From: Apteryx mantelli
Taxonomy: Eukaryota; Chordata; Aves; Apterygiformes; Apterygidae
Direction: 5' to 3'
Assembly: GCF_036417845.1 (NCBI RefSeq)
Contig: NC_089979.1
Location: 122,917,415 to 122,981,414 of the forward strand
DNA: 64,000 nt
Shown here: positions 48,874 to 61,824 of the stretch, in pieces
Numbering within the stretch: position 1 is the stretch's first letter
How the letters are laid out: every line of letters starts with the position of its first letter
The notes under the pieces: generated by a model
What the model saw: only the letters and a program-made list of their open reading frames with translations
Told to the model about the DNA's origin: nothing
The model's database searches: none
Made by a program: the position numbers and the translations under genes

Positions 48874-51800
48874 TGGAGTTTAATTATTTTCTAAGCATAG
48901 GAGAAAAACCGTGAAGAAGGAAGGTGAAGGGGAGAAAAATTATTTTTTCTTTCCTCATTTGGGGAAGTCTGCTTTCCCTACTTAATAGATTTAATTTCTT
49001 CCTTTTCCCTACAAAGTGATAACACACAAAAGAAGACAAATCGTAGAAGCTGTTGCTGGTTTCACGTGAAAGAAGGTGCAAAACTGGACACAAATTCCCC
49101 CAGTGTCCTGATGAGTCGTGTCTTCCTCCCGCATCCCGGGGTGGTGCCTGGGCTGGATGGCTGCAGGCTTCCAGGAGCTGCACTCCTGGCCTGAGGACAG
49201 GTAGATTTTTGCTGCATTTTTGACTGATCTTTATTCTGGTGAAAAATCAGTGTTTGTCTCAAATTAACAAATAAGTAGGTTACTTCTAAGGACTAACTGA
49301 AGTGTAGAGCTTATATTTGGGTTTCGGGTTTTTTTGTCTTGTTTTGTTTTAAGCTGGTAATTTTTTCAGACTTCAGTTGTGATCTGAAGCTGCACTAGAA
49401 CTAGTTTGGGTTCACGAGCAAGGTAACACAGCCGTAGCGCCGTTGCAAATCATACTGGAGGAAATGGCTCCTTCCCAGTGGCTCGGCAATGTTGTGCTTG
49501 CAGTATCCTGAATCCTTCCTCGGTGCCAGTCCATGTTGCTGTTAGCAAAGCTGCGAGTCCTTTACTTTGAAATGTCTTGCACCCTTCAGCTCCATTAGCG
49601 TAAGCTTGGTGTTTCCATCATCACTAGAGTGAGAGTTTACCTGTTCACGGTAGACTGTCATCCTTGGCTGTTTGGCCAAGGAATAGAGGGAAGGGTGTCC
49701 TCGCCTCAGCATATGGGCAAGTCACCCTTAAGGAAGCACCCTTCCCTTTACTGGAAGCCAGTGGAAACATGCTTAGCACACAGTGGTATGTATTGTATCA
49801 GTGACGAGTGCTGGTCATTGTCCCTTAAATCTCTGCTGTTGAATGATTGCAAAGTCCAAATGAGCTTCCCTCCAATGTTGCTTTTCCAATGAAGAATTGG
49901 GCAAAGGCAGTGGAAATTGTTTATCAAGTTCTTGTAGGCTTGCTGTTAGGTCTAATGCCTGCAACTATCTGTGATCCTTTGGGAAGAGCGTGCTGTGTAG
50001 TCCTTTCCGACTCTTTTGCTTGTGACTGCCCTTGTAGGGGGGAGGTGGGAAGAATGGTTCGGATCTTCCCTCCTCAAAACCCCATGTGTGATAGGCCCCT
50101 TCCAAAACAGGGGCAGCCTTCTTGGACAAAGACAGGTTTCCCGAGTGTCTGAACACACTACCCAGCTGGCTGTCAATATTCAAGCCCACTGAAATAGTGT
50201 ACTAGGGACTGCACACGAGCTGAATACCACCTTTTGGGGTGGAACGGATGTTTTTTTTACTTGTTTTTGTTTTGTGTTTTTCCTTTTAAATGAAGGCAAT
50301 GTCTAGTGGCCAGAGAAGTGGCTGAGAGGCACCCTGTGCTGCATAGCCAGCGAAGGGAACTTAGATGACACCACTTAGAGCCAAACAACTGGAGAGTTGC
50401 TGGGGTTTGCTGCTCTGCCTCGTGCCCTCTTCCCTATGCAATGCGCTCAGCAGGAAGGCACCGCATCAGTCTGTGGCTTTAGCCCCTGGACAGCATCACT
50501 TCCTGGATTATGGAGGCTGTCATCTATCATCACTGTTGCAGACTGTAAAAGACAGTCCGGCGCTCCTGACGAAGTGGCAGGATTGGCCATGATTGGGAAA
50601 GAGCTTGCAGGGTTGGCAGGCATTTTTAAGTAGGAAAGTGATTCCTAAGGAAGGAAAGAAGGTGGGGAGGGAGCAACCACCAAAGACCTGCAGCAACAAC
50701 TTTGCCCTTGCACTGGGAGTTGGAATTTACATAAACCAGGTAGCTTAAATAAGTGTGCCTGAGCACAATTGGAGATGGGGATTTGGGGGGGGGGGAGAGA
50801 AGGAAGGGGGCAATATATTTAGGAAGATCAGAAAGATTCTGACTCCTGTCAGAGAAAGCCAAAGGAAAGTGAGCAGAGTTTTCTGGGAGGGAAGAAATGA
50901 CTTATATCAAATAGAGCTGCCAGGTCCCCTGAATGTTGCGGTGCTCCGAAGGAGGTGCGAGTGCATCAGATGTACAGTGGAGCTGGGAGCACGCTTCCCA
51001 TAGCCAGCGTGCCGAGGGAGAGTCACGGCAGGTGTTTAGCTGAGCAAGGAACAACCCATTTGAGGTATCCAAAGGCTGATTTATAACAAGATGAACAGCA
51101 TACTTACAGTCTTAAAAAAACCTCACAAGTTGTGGTACCTCCTGGCTTGATGCTACTCCTGTTAAAATCTGCTGGCATTCTGCCTTTGGTTTCAGCAGAT
51201 ACAATGACTAGATGGAGAGAAAATTGCAGTGGATGAGCACCTGCACAAGCTTACTGTTAGTGTATCTCAGAAGTGTTAAGCACTCACAAACCTGTTTACA
51301 CTGGGAACTGTGGTGCTCTGTACCATTTTTTTTCATTTAGGGCTTGTTGCCTACCCATGCAACATCGGTGCTCTGGAGACCTCCTGGTCTTCATGCAGAT
51401 ATGCTTTCAATAACGTCAAAATGTACTCTAATCACAAATGCCATTTTTCTAAAACCTTGAGCAGAGATGGTCAGCTTAAAAGATAAGCCAGTGATGTTAG
51501 GAAAACAGGCTGGAGACCACAAGCAAATTCATTGAGCCCTTCTGTTGAACTTGAGTGCAGTGAGCAAAGGGGCACCTAGCACAGTGCAGCATGTTACGCA
51601 GGCAAATGTGTCCAGAAAGCCTGTGGTGGGACTGGAAAGCCCTTGCTGCCATCAGGTACCACATTGTCCCAGTGACGCCTGCGGGACCTCTGGTCACTGC
51701 CAGCAGTTGCAGGAGAGCAGCCAGTGACCTTGTGTCTTGTGTCTGCTGTACATTAACTCTTTCCAGCGCTTGGCTAAAACTTGTGGCAAGTTGTGCTGGA

Positions 51801-52363
51801 GCAAGCTGGCTGAGTTGGGCTGTGAGTCCTTCCCCCTTGTATAGCACTGTCTTGATCACCAAGGTGCTGTGGAAAGTCACTGATCTGCTCCCCTGTGGGG
51901 CATGTATTCAGGGTTTTTCTATTCACTGTCAGCTCCTACCTAACAACAATATAAGCATTATATAATCTGCTGGCTGTGTATTTCTCAGTTGACATCCCAG
52001 TCTTGATTATTTCCTTTCATTGCTCACCTTGTTCTTCTCTAGCTGCTGCTGTGTCTGCTGCAGATCTTGGTGCTGTCACTTCGATTGGCATCCCGTTGCA
52101 GTGGTGCTGCTAATAGCAGATGGTGCAAGAGCTCACACCTTAGATGCTTCCCAGAAGAGGCACAGATGCAAGTTCAGGCTCCTTAGGAGCAGGCATTTCT
52201 GAAAATGCATACCCGACAAACAGCAATGGCAACAACAATAGAAAGCTTCGGCAGGTATCTCACATGTACTCTATTTATGGTCCCAGCACCCTATTTCAAA
52301 ATAGTAACCAGAGCAATTAGTAACTGGAGCAATTAGTAGTCAGTAATCTAATGTGTCCTGGGA

Positions 52364-52422
52364 GATAGATATATATCTATATACACACACATGCAAGTAT
52401 GTATGTATACACACATATACCA
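52364..52422 (+). repeat. mixed dinucleotide simple repeat
   Basis: A run of ATAGATATATATCTATATACACACACATG followed by TATG units and then ACACATATAC. It is alternating purine-pyrimidine over about 60 bp and probably polymorphic. Confidence 0.85.
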
Positions 52423-54763
52423 TTCTTGGATAGACAAGAAATCCAGCTGTGAATATATATATTTCACATGTATAGGAAACTAAAAGAGATTTTATTTCTC
52501 CGGTTCCCTAACACTAAAGAAGCAACTATTTCTTTATCCTATTTGGCACAGCATCTAGCCATAGCCCAAGAACACCACAGCATACCTTGGAGTTTGGCGT
52601 GTGGCTGTTGCATCATAACTGAACGTATCGAATAATGTAGAACAGCTGGAAAAATTATTTTAAAAAAAAGTTAAACCTCAGAAAGCATATAGTGAGGCAG
52701 ATTCTTAAACCATTTTGCCCTGTTAGGCTAGGGATTGGAAAGCATGTTAGATGGATGTGCTTTGTCAGGGAAATGGAAAAGACTGACTAAACCTTCTCCT
52801 CCTGCTTGCAAAAGAAATCCAGACTAAGTCAAGCAGTGTCTTTAACCCTACCCTGTCCTGAAAATTGGAGGAAAACACCATTCTTATGGCTTCTGTTAGG
52901 TCAAAGCATAACTTAAAGCTGGAAAAAAGGGCTCCCGTCCCAGGCTATCAGGATGCCTACAGCTAACCTGCTGGTACAGAGCTTTAGAAAACACAACCAA
53001 GTTTTTGCTACCACCTTGTGAAAATGTTCTTGGGAGTTGTGGTAGAAGCCCTGTTGTTTGTGTCACTTCAGACTTCCAGGAATAGAAAATTGACTGGCAA
53101 CAGGAGGGACATGGTTTGGTTTTTGCAGGTATCGGTTCTCACATTGTCTGTAACTTGCTTTGTTGTCCACTGATGTTATAAATAGATCAAGTCAGGAATA
53201 TGCCTGGTTTATATAAATCTGCAGAAAATATAGTATGCTTCTGGGTGTTCTGTAGCTAATGTACAAGCTTTTTTTTTTTTTTTTAATCAGTTTCTGGAGG
53301 GGGCAGATATTCTGCCTTTGATCTGGAGTGCTAACCAGAGTGTTGGTGAGAAACTAAAGGCAGAAGTGTCTTCACCCAGCGCAGCAGAGGACTAACCCTT
53401 TCATGACACGCTCACTCTTGCCCAGACTGAGACAAGTTTAACCATGCAAACTCTGAACTGTTGCAGTGTTGGAAGGGGGTGAGATGGGGGGAGTACATGC
53501 CTTGCCAAATCAGTTTTGGGAATTAATGCTGTCATAAGCATTTTTAACTCCACTGGCACAAGTCTGGGTGCTGATGGGGGAGCAGGATGAAAGGGAAGGC
53601 ACTGCCTTGAAATATAAGCTAAACACTGGACTTTCCATCTTGTTTTTACGTTTGTCTGGGGAATTTTGTTTTCTTCTCTGCCCTCCATCCCAGAACTGAT
53701 CAGCCTGCTCCGAAACCAGGCTCTGGAAGCTGTGCCCTTTCCCATGAGCTTCCCAAGCACAGTAACATCCTCCCTGCATGGGTGGCATCCCTCACCCTGT
53801 CCCCCTTGGCCCTGCATGCTGGTGCAGGGTGCCAGCGTTTCCCATCTCGGGGAAAAGTCCCCGTTCAGAAACTCCAGGCACTGCAGGAAGCGCAGCTGCA
53901 TGTAGGTCCCCTTTTAGTCCCTTATGAACAAACACACAGGGAATTAAAAAAAAAAAAAGACGAAGCACAAATATAATAATGCTAGAGAGTGAGAATTGCT
54001 AATATTTTGCCATTGCCAAGAAAATGGCTGCCTGTGCAAGTAGGAAAAAGGAAAATGCAAGAAAGAGGGTGTTTTGTGAGGACTAAAGGGTGTGGCTCGA
54101 GCATCACTAACAAATGCTGAAGAAAAAATGCTCTTTGTTCTGCAGTCAGGTGGGTTGACAACTATTCTCACTCCATCCGTTGAATGCATAACACCCAATG
54201 CAATTAAAAGATTCGGAAATACGTGACATACTGAAAAATGCAGCAAGCAGAGAGATTCATCCTGGAATCTGCCTTTTTTTTTTTTTTAACAATTAAGTCT
54301 CAAAGCTCCTCAGTATCAAATTCAGCGCATCTGTGACTTACATTCCTGCATTGTTTCAATATAATGTTTTGTGTGTTTAATGCTTCAAGTGGCCAAATGG
54401 TTAGTTCAAGCTGCTTAGCACTAAAATTTGTACTGGCCTACGTGCGACTAGAATTGGACCAGAGTGTGTATTAAAGTATATTAAAAATATATGTACATCT
54501 ATGTATGCATGCAGTACAGCAAATTGACTCATAATGACAGTGTGCTACTTGGAAAATAATTTAAAAGCTGTTCGTTTAAAAGTACCCGTGTTTGTCTGGC
54601 AATTTTAATCACTTATTTTCTTTCTACTGAATTTTAAAAAAATGCACTCACAGTTGCTTTTTGATTGTTGTAGGCTAAAGGAATATCTAGATTTTAAAAA
54701 TACCCTCTTTTTATGCTGTCTTTTCTCTCCTGTAAGTTGGTTTGATTAAGAGACTAAAATGCT

Positions 54764-54775
54764 GGGGGGGGGGGG
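54764..54775 (+). repeat. G12 homopolymer with nearby C-run
   Basis: Twelve G residues, followed about 22 bp later by a C7 run (54795-54801) after a CCCCAA word. The G and C runs could pair as a short hairpin. Confidence 0.9.
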
Positions 54776-55229
54776 TTGTTTGGTTGCTTCCCCAACCCCC
54801 CCCTTTCCCTTAAGTGTCATAACTAGAACTTAGTATCTCTGCAGTTGCTGGTAAGAAGTGAAATCTTTGTGCAAGTGAAAACTATGAACTAGTTTGTGGA
54901 AAAACAAGCTGGACTGAACATGTAACGCAATGAAAAGAGAATATGACCGAAACAAGTCTCCTTTCTTTCAGTTTTAAGTAAATTTAAGTTCAGGAATCTG
55001 TACAGTTTTATGTGTTAGTGTAAATATATGTATATTTTCATATCTTCAAAAAAAATTATTTCTTCTTTTTCTGGGAAGAAGAGAAATCTACTCGTAAATT
55101 TACATCTTACGACATTTCCTTACAACTGCACACTGGCTTGTGTACTGCTAGAGGCCAGCCCATCATTTCTTGGTAAAAAGAACCTTTCAGCTCGGTTACC
55201 TCCTGTAGAGAGCTAATTTTCCAGCAGTC

Positions 55230-55505
55230 AGGCTTGATCTGGATAAATAATTAGAGAGCGCAAGAGAGATGAAGATGATCACATCAGTGCTGTCTGTAAT
55301 TCAGTTAATACAGCCAGACCCTGTGATTTCGTGTCTGCAGCGTACTTGCGTGGTCTCAAAAGCTGCAGAGGCAAGCAGCAACAAAGCCAATCGGTTACAT
55401 TTGTCTTGGAAGAATTAACGGCACTTTTCATTCATTTGCCGAAAGCAAGCAAACAGCTGCAGCATGCATCTGCAACATGAGAAGGTGATTCTTGACACGT
55501 TCTCT
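55230..55505. promoter_or_regulatory. candidate conserved enhancer block 5
   Basis: A repeat-free block of higher complexity than its flanks. It holds GATAAATAATTAG, a TAATTCAGTTAAT pair, GCCAATCGG (inverted CCAAT-type), several CAGCTG/CTGCAG E-box-like words and a few CpGs (GCGTACTTGCG). It resembles deeply conserved vertebrate noncoding elements. Basis: pattern only. Confidence 0.33.
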
Positions 55506-56840
55506 CTCCCCACCCCCGTGTATGCAAAAATTTCATCATGCAATTAATTCTGGGTATTATCTTGAAGAACAGCTTTTTTTTTTTGCAGTTTGAGACCTTG
55601 TGGCATTTTACGTTTGATTTTAAAATTGGTATCTCTTACTTTTCAATGTGAAGGCTGACTAGGTGAAGCCTACTGTTTCAGCATTCAGCAAATTAAAAAA
55701 AGTTGGTCAAAATTATAGCAAGTTTACACTGATAGCAATACTAAACTGAAGAGAGGGAGATATGCATGTGTCTTTGAGTAAGCTGAAACACTTCACATGA
55801 CTTGTAACTGGACCTCTTACGCAGATGTTAAAGCAAGCTATACTCTTGTGCAGGCTTTTAGAATATGTTTAATATTGATGTGAGCTGTTCCTCCTGCCTA
55901 TGATATAAAAGGGTTAAAAATGTATCTTCAGTTCACTTTATTCCCAGTGGTAGATCCATGGCATTTACACATGGATCAGATTAAAATAGGTCAATATCTT
56001 TTGTGGAGGGTCTTTTGACCATTTTGGTGTATGACTGCAGTACACCTACCTTGAGGATGAATGGGCCCTGAGGAAATCCATGCATTAACAGAAACACAGC
56101 CTAGGGATACTTTAGGATCACATTCTTTTATTCGTCAACTAAATCAAAGCCTTGACATAGGATACTTTGTCATCAAGTCAGTCTAAATAATACTTTTTGA
56201 GGTGACAAATAACTTCTGCTGAAGAAATAAAAACATGCATTTGCATAGGCAAGAAGCATATAAATGCTGTGGGCTAATTCTGTTCTTTACTGTACATTGT
56301 TTGTGTTAAAATATACGTGTATGTGCTCTAGCTGAAATTTCTCAGAACCTCATTAAAAAGAAAATCATATATTCAGGAATTGCCTTATGTCAGGAAGTCT
56401 TTGTCTGCCTGTTTGCTTTATTGCAGTTGTTTACCACCTTGGATCGATTTTTGCCTACCACATCAGTGTATTGAGGATGATGGGGAAGGCAGGGTGGAAG
56501 AGGAAGGGGGGCAGTTCTGCAGTTCATAGGACCAAGGAGCTGTTTGCTGCCTCATCTTTTTGTTGTTGTGTTGGTTGGGTTTTTTTTTTTTAAACTTGGA
56601 ATTTCCATATCCTAAAGAGGAAGAGGCTTCTTTTCGATATAATGGAGCCATTAACATCTATTAATAATGCAGGCAGGGTAAGTAGCTGGAGTTGGAGCTC
56701 CCTGGGGGCCTCGTAAAACAGATGTGCACTATATCTTCCCGGATTTGATAGCTGCTGGGGTCGAGGGGGTCGCTGTGGTTCCCGTTTATTTCCTCTGGCA
56801 GCGGTTTTCTAATTTAAGCACCTCTGTCTCCTGGCTACAG
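55506..56840. other. noncoding sequence upstream of a candidate exon
   Basis: Ordinary AT-leaning sequence with T-runs near 55573 and 56580. No gene recognised. Confidence 0.45.
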
Positions 56841-56969
56841 TTGCCTGCTGTGATGTGGAGGGGGTGTTCGCGCATTGTCATGCCTGGTGCCTGGAAAAGG
56901 GCACCGGCGGCTCCGCTAGTGCCGCCACGCCGCGAGCGAGCTGCCTTGCTCTTAGCGCTTTCTTTGCAG

Positions 56970-57034
56970 ATGCATTTGCCGTCGAGGTGGCAGAGCCAGC
57001 TTCTTTTGTTGATCTTTTTTGCAAAAGAGAGAAG
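56970..57034 (+). other. candidate 65-bp exon (or 194-bp from 56841)
   Basis: A good acceptor (CTTAGCGCTTTCTTTGCAG ending 56969) is followed by 65 bp and a good donor, AAG then GTAAGC at 57035. A second acceptor (TCTCCTGGCTACAG ending 56840) would give a 194-bp exon with several CpGs. The 65-bp form begins with ATG and reads MHLPSRWQSQLLLLIFFAKE, a short hydrophobic start. Another frame reads AFAVEVAEPASFVDLFCKRE and is also open. I recognise neither peptide, so the coding frame and gene stay open. It could be a 5' exon of the gene starting at 42.3 kb or an alternative first exon. Confidence 0.3.
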
Positions 57035-57040
57035 GTAAGC

Positions 57041-59538
57041 GCTTCTTCCATCTCGCAGCCGCAAAATTCTTTTTTTTGTATTGGAAGTGAGAAATATTTC
57101 AGCTTGCGAGAGCATGTACTGTATCATTTGACATGAGGTCTACCCATCGGTGGAAAATGTAATTGCCATATCCCCTTTTTCAAGATTATGCTTTTCAGGT
57201 TTTAATCGAATATATTCGTGGTGCTGGCTCTGAATAGATACTGCATGTTCTTTCTCTAGCTCTCTGCCTTTAACTTGGAAAGGGTGGGGTATGCCAGAAG
57301 GGCTTAAAATATATTCTGTGTTTCATTGTGGGTTTTTTTTTTTTAATTACAGATTGCTCTTCAAACATGGTGATTAAAATAGCGATAAAATATTAGTGGT
57401 CATAGTGTATAGCAAAAAATCTTCATCACCAAAACTGTATCTGGACATTATGCTCGCATTATGCAGGCTTAGGATTGCCTTCAAGCAAATAGGAGATGTG
57501 AATGTCTATCCTTGTGTGCACTTGTGTTACAATATAGTCTTGCTGTATGCAATTAAATGTAGAGGTATGTACTTTAAGCTAGCTTGTCACAGATGTAAAG
57601 GAAAAAAAATCCTGCTGTCAGCTCCAAATCCTGTTCAGTGTCCTATGCCAGCTGAGTATTATGGCTAAAAGTTTAGAAATGTGTAGAGAGATAATATAAC
57701 TCCTTTGAAAGGAACAGGCAGAATAGTTATCCCCTCCTTTTTTCTCCTACTACCATGTGTGCAAATGTTCATTAATCTTTCACTATGAGCAATACTTCAT
57801 GGTATAGGGAAGCATAATTTCTGTTGTATTTCCTGCAGTAATACAACCAAGAACCGATTGCATCTATATTTTCAGAAACATAAAGATACATCAGGTAGAT
57901 AGAAAAAACAGGGATGTGAGCTGGATTTTTTTTTTTTTCCTGAAAGTGCTGCATAAGCCAGTTCATGTAATCTTAGAAGGCAGTCTTTAGGGTGGATGGG
58001 TCACTCTTTCCCCAAATTCATTTGAAAATTTAAGTTAAAATTTGTCTCTGACTTATCACATGCTTAAAAAATCCTTGCTGTATTGAGCTCTTCTTTTTGT
58101 GTACTGAGATGTTGTGTATTAGCTCGCCTGTCCTTGTGAATGCGCACCAAATACACCATGCGCTTCTCTTAAAATGGTACCGTGATCATTACTGGACTGT
58201 GTTAAATTTAGGTGTGAAGGGCCATGTTAATAATTTGGCTATCAGGTGTACTTTAAAAGCATGAATATTTATAACACTTGTTTTTTCAAATGAATTTTCT
58301 TTCTCTAATAGTGTCCAATAAATTCAATAGACAAGAAAACATTTTTAATCTTTACTTACAATTTTAATATAAAGGTATAGATATAAACATGCAGTTTGGC
58401 TTTTGTTTTGCCTTTTATTAGATCCAGACTATACTTGCAGATAATTGTCTCTTTTTAATGTATTATTACTCTTACCTCTTTCTGATAGAATTTCAGCATA
58501 ATCCTAGCATCTATTAGACTTTAAAGAAAAATGCACACATTTTAAAAAAAATATGTAGATTAAGTAATTAAATGTGTCTATTTTTAAAATAAGCAATCTG
58601 CAGATAATTTCTTTTTAAATAGACCACTGCTTATTAAAAACCATTTTTCATGGGAAGACTTGCTGTGTTTTACTTCTGGTAATTTTGTTTGCTGAATAAT
58701 GTAGAACATTTGCCCCTCATTACAGAAGAGGTCAATAATGCTTGTAACTGACAAATTCAATAGAACAATAAAATACCTTCTGTTTTTAATCGGGTACTAA
58801 AGTCAATGTTTTATGTTGGTATTTTGTGAACTTATAACCTGTTTCGTAAATTCTGGGGGATTTTTTGTCTGTTTTATATATATATATATATATATTACAT
58901 ATTCACATCATTCAGCCCTTTTTTTACAAAATCAGTGCATGATGCTACAACTGGTATTGGAGCTAAGCAATTCCTTTTCTGCTGGTTCTATACAATTAAT
59001 TCTGAAGGGATTATTCTAGACCCAAACATTAGTCAGCATAAGTTGAGATGGTAGGACTGAGCTGTCCATTTTAGAGTTTACCTATCATTTGTTAATACAA
59101 AACCAACAAACCCTTGACACTTCTTGTTTAGCTGGTGTCAGTAGCTTATTTTGGCCCCTTTTACGTTATTAATGGCAAATTTTACATAGAAAATACAGTT
59201 CAGATATATAATATTTGGTGTTTTTAATATTTAATGCATGAGTATGATTGCAATTCATAGAAAATTCTCCTTTGCCCTTGTAAGAGTTTCTCAGTGGAAT
59301 GAAGAAAGTCTGTGTAGATTTTTGTGTTGTTGAGTGCCCTTAGTATAACGTAGGGGAAAATGCACACAAAGATGCAATCAGTAATAGGAAGCAGTAATTT
59401 TAGTATGAGTTTTATATTATTATTGTCCTCTAAATGACTGAAACTTTTTAAGGTAGAAAAATAACTAAAACTAGAGAATAAATTGTCTACTTAAGGAACT
59501 TCACTGAATGTGAAGTCCGGCTTCCGCATTCTTTAGGA
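57041..59538. other. AT-rich noncoding sequence
   Basis: Strongly AT-rich, with a (TA)n run at 58875-58895. No gene or named repeat. Confidence 0.45.
58875..58895 (+). repeat. (TA)n microsatellite
   Basis: About ten TA dinucleotides in an AT-rich region. Confidence 0.95.
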
Positions 59539-59567
59539 AACAAAGGAAAGATCCTCTTTCCTTTGTT
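59539..59567. promoter_or_regulatory. 12-bp inverted repeat with SOX/TCF-type words
   Basis: AACAAAGGAAAG at 59539-59550 and its exact reverse complement at 59556-59567 are separated by five bases. The arms contain AACAAAG / CTTTGTT, the SOX and TCF/LEF core. This makes both a perfect hairpin and a possible inverted dimer site of the kind bound by SOXE proteins. Confidence 0.6.
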
Positions 59568-61803
59568 AATGGTATTTATCATCTTTAACTCATTAGTTGC
59601 TGAAGACAGAGCTGAAATGTTGGTGGGATTACAGACTATCCACTGATTAAAATTCACATAGATCCTTGAAGGAATGTGTATGTGCAGGTTTTTGGTACAT
59701 AAAATACATACAAAAATATGTAAGCTGCAGTCATTATTCCTCCTTAATATTCCTTAAAGAACATAGGATTTTTATACCTTCATGATGTGAACATTTAATG
59801 CCTTCTAGATGAAGAACAATTATGGGATTCCTTTTTTATTTAGCAATCTGTTCTGAACTTCAGGTACACCCTTGTGTAAAATGAAGTGCTTTGTGAGGCA
59901 GCCATGAGAACAGAACAAAATAGAAGATGTTATGGGTCTGCTGTATATGAAAAGCCATAATTTGACCTTTCCTGGAAATATATCATTGTAATTTTGTCTA
60001 AAAAAAGGTTAGTGTTTCAGAATATTAAAACTGCTTTTAAATAAAGATTGTCTGCAAAGCAGGGTTGATTGTGTTGATATAGAGCGGTATATAAAAATAA
60101 ATCTTAATGGGTTTTAAAATTCTTTCCATTTTCTTTTTTTATTTAATTTTTCGGGAAAAGGTTATGTACAAAATGTGAGGAATTTTTTTTTTTTCTTTTG
60201 GGTGGATGTAGCACTGTCACGTGATGCATAGGTCTTTTTCCAACTCCAGTGAGTTCTCCTTTAATTGAATTTTAAAGACATATTTCAGTGAATACTTCAG
60301 TATGTTTTATCTCATTTAAATAGGACTTGCAAAACCACAAATAAGCTGCACCATTTTTTTTTCCACTTTATTCCCAATAAATCATGTGAACATGTTCCTT
60401 GAACTTTCTGTTAAGGCTCCCTTCTGGTGAGTTTTTTATGATTTTGTGTGAGATTTTTACCAACCTCTATCCAGGATCCTTACTGTAGTAGCTTATGATA
60501 ATCTCAAGCATGTTGATATGAGGGGGAGGAGTAGAAATCTAGCAGCTCACCCTCCAGACACCCACGCTGACTGCAGTAGCTGAAACTCTGTACCACAACA
60601 AAGCAGGATTGTAAATACAGAGTAAGAAATTGTGAATGTGGCGTTACAATTGCAAAGAGAGGTCCTATACAAAAGTGAATTCTGTTTTCTGTAGATAGTA
60701 AAACTGAGAATGTTGGCAGGTAGAAAAAAAATCCTCAAATTAATGTATTGCATTTACATTTTCGTAAGTGTATGTTTCTATATCCCCTGATTTCTGACTG
60801 ACCAGCCTCAAAAGAAGGGCCCATTCTTCTCTGGATTGTGACTCTAAGTTTGTACCCTTAAAAGGGTCAGGCTCGGGTGCGAAAAGATACAGCCTTGGTG
60901 GGGAGAGCTGAAAACAACAGTAATTCTCTGAAGATGTAACTTGCCCTATCTTTGTTTTTTGTTTAAATTTTTTGTATGTATATGTGTGTGTGTGAGTACT
61001 ATTGTGTATGTGGGAAAGCGGCTGTGAATCCTCCTTGGAGCCTGTAGGAATTCAGAATGAAAGTACAATGGATGGATAGGGACAGCACTTTTAATACCTT
61101 TTGAGTTTCAATGTGTAGGAGTTTGGATTACTCTTCCCAGAATCTTCCATCGTGAGAGAGAGTTATGTAGATTACAGAAGAGTATAAATCAGTTATTTAT
61201 TGAATGTGTCTAGAAGGACAGGAGACCTTTTGTGTACAGAATGGGAGATGACTACTGATTAATTGTACTATAAATGTATACATAGCTTATAAATGTGCCT
61301 ATGATAAATGCCTGTGTTGTACACCCTTGTCCACTTTATCCATGGACAATGCATTAATTTGTCTCCCTGAGGACTACTGCAAATATTCCAAACATTCATC
61401 CCTTTTCAAAAGAAAATAAAACCTGCTGAGGTAATTCTTTTTTTCATCGTCTTGCTGAAATGGTGGGTTTTCCTCTCTGCAGATCGTGCGGGCTTGATGC
61501 TTGTGAGAGGTTTGAGGGCAGCTGGCAAGTCCTAAAGAGGGGACGGGGACTCCCGTGCTCACAGTGGGACATAGCTGTGACTCTGCATGAGATGGGAGCT
61601 GGCCTTCGCACAGCTGCGGTGTGCATGGAAAGGGCTGACAGGGGGGGAATATGTGAGGTAGCTCTTCACATCCTTCTGCCTTTCAAAGCCTGTGCCGTTG
61701 GGTCTCCTGAAAAGCCAGTGAGAGGGGGAGGGTGACCTTTGGTGTTGGAGTTAAGAAAACATGACTTGGTACCAACTTGCGTTGTGAGTCTGCATTTAAT
61801 AAA
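59568..61803. other. noncoding sequence
   Basis: Ordinary AT-rich sequence. A good acceptor-like word (GTTTTCCTCTCTGCAG ending about 61482) is present but no paired donor or recognisable peptide follows. Confidence 0.45.
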
Positions 61804-61824
61804 TTACACTTTAATAAAGTGTAA
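61804..61824. repeat. 21-bp palindrome with one central base
   Basis: TTACACTTTA at 61804-61813 and its exact reverse complement at 61815-61824 flank a single A. It is preceded by AATAAATTA, so it sits in a local A/T run, but the arms include ACAC/GTGT and are not simple repeat. Confidence 0.65.

Larger units (their letters stand above)
48874..55229. other. probable intron, nothing coding recognised
   Basis: About 6.3 kb of ordinary sequence. It includes an 18-bp two-copy duplication near 52301-52340 (AGAGCAATTAGTAACTGG type), alternating AT/CA/TATG simple sequence at 52364-52422, and G-runs at 50785-50795 and 54764-54775. Minus-strand open frames of 127 codons (51.5-51.9 kb) and 166 codons (53.4-53.9 kb) show no domain and overlap plus-strand frames. 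Confidence 0.45.

Noticed and set aside
53401-53901. 166-codon minus-strand frame
   Set aside because: Overlapping open frames on the other strand, no domain or splice signals, no initiation context.
61460-61735. Possible exon after the acceptor-like CTCTCTGCAG near 61482
   Set aside because: No convincing donor at a sensible distance and the open frame resembles no protein.
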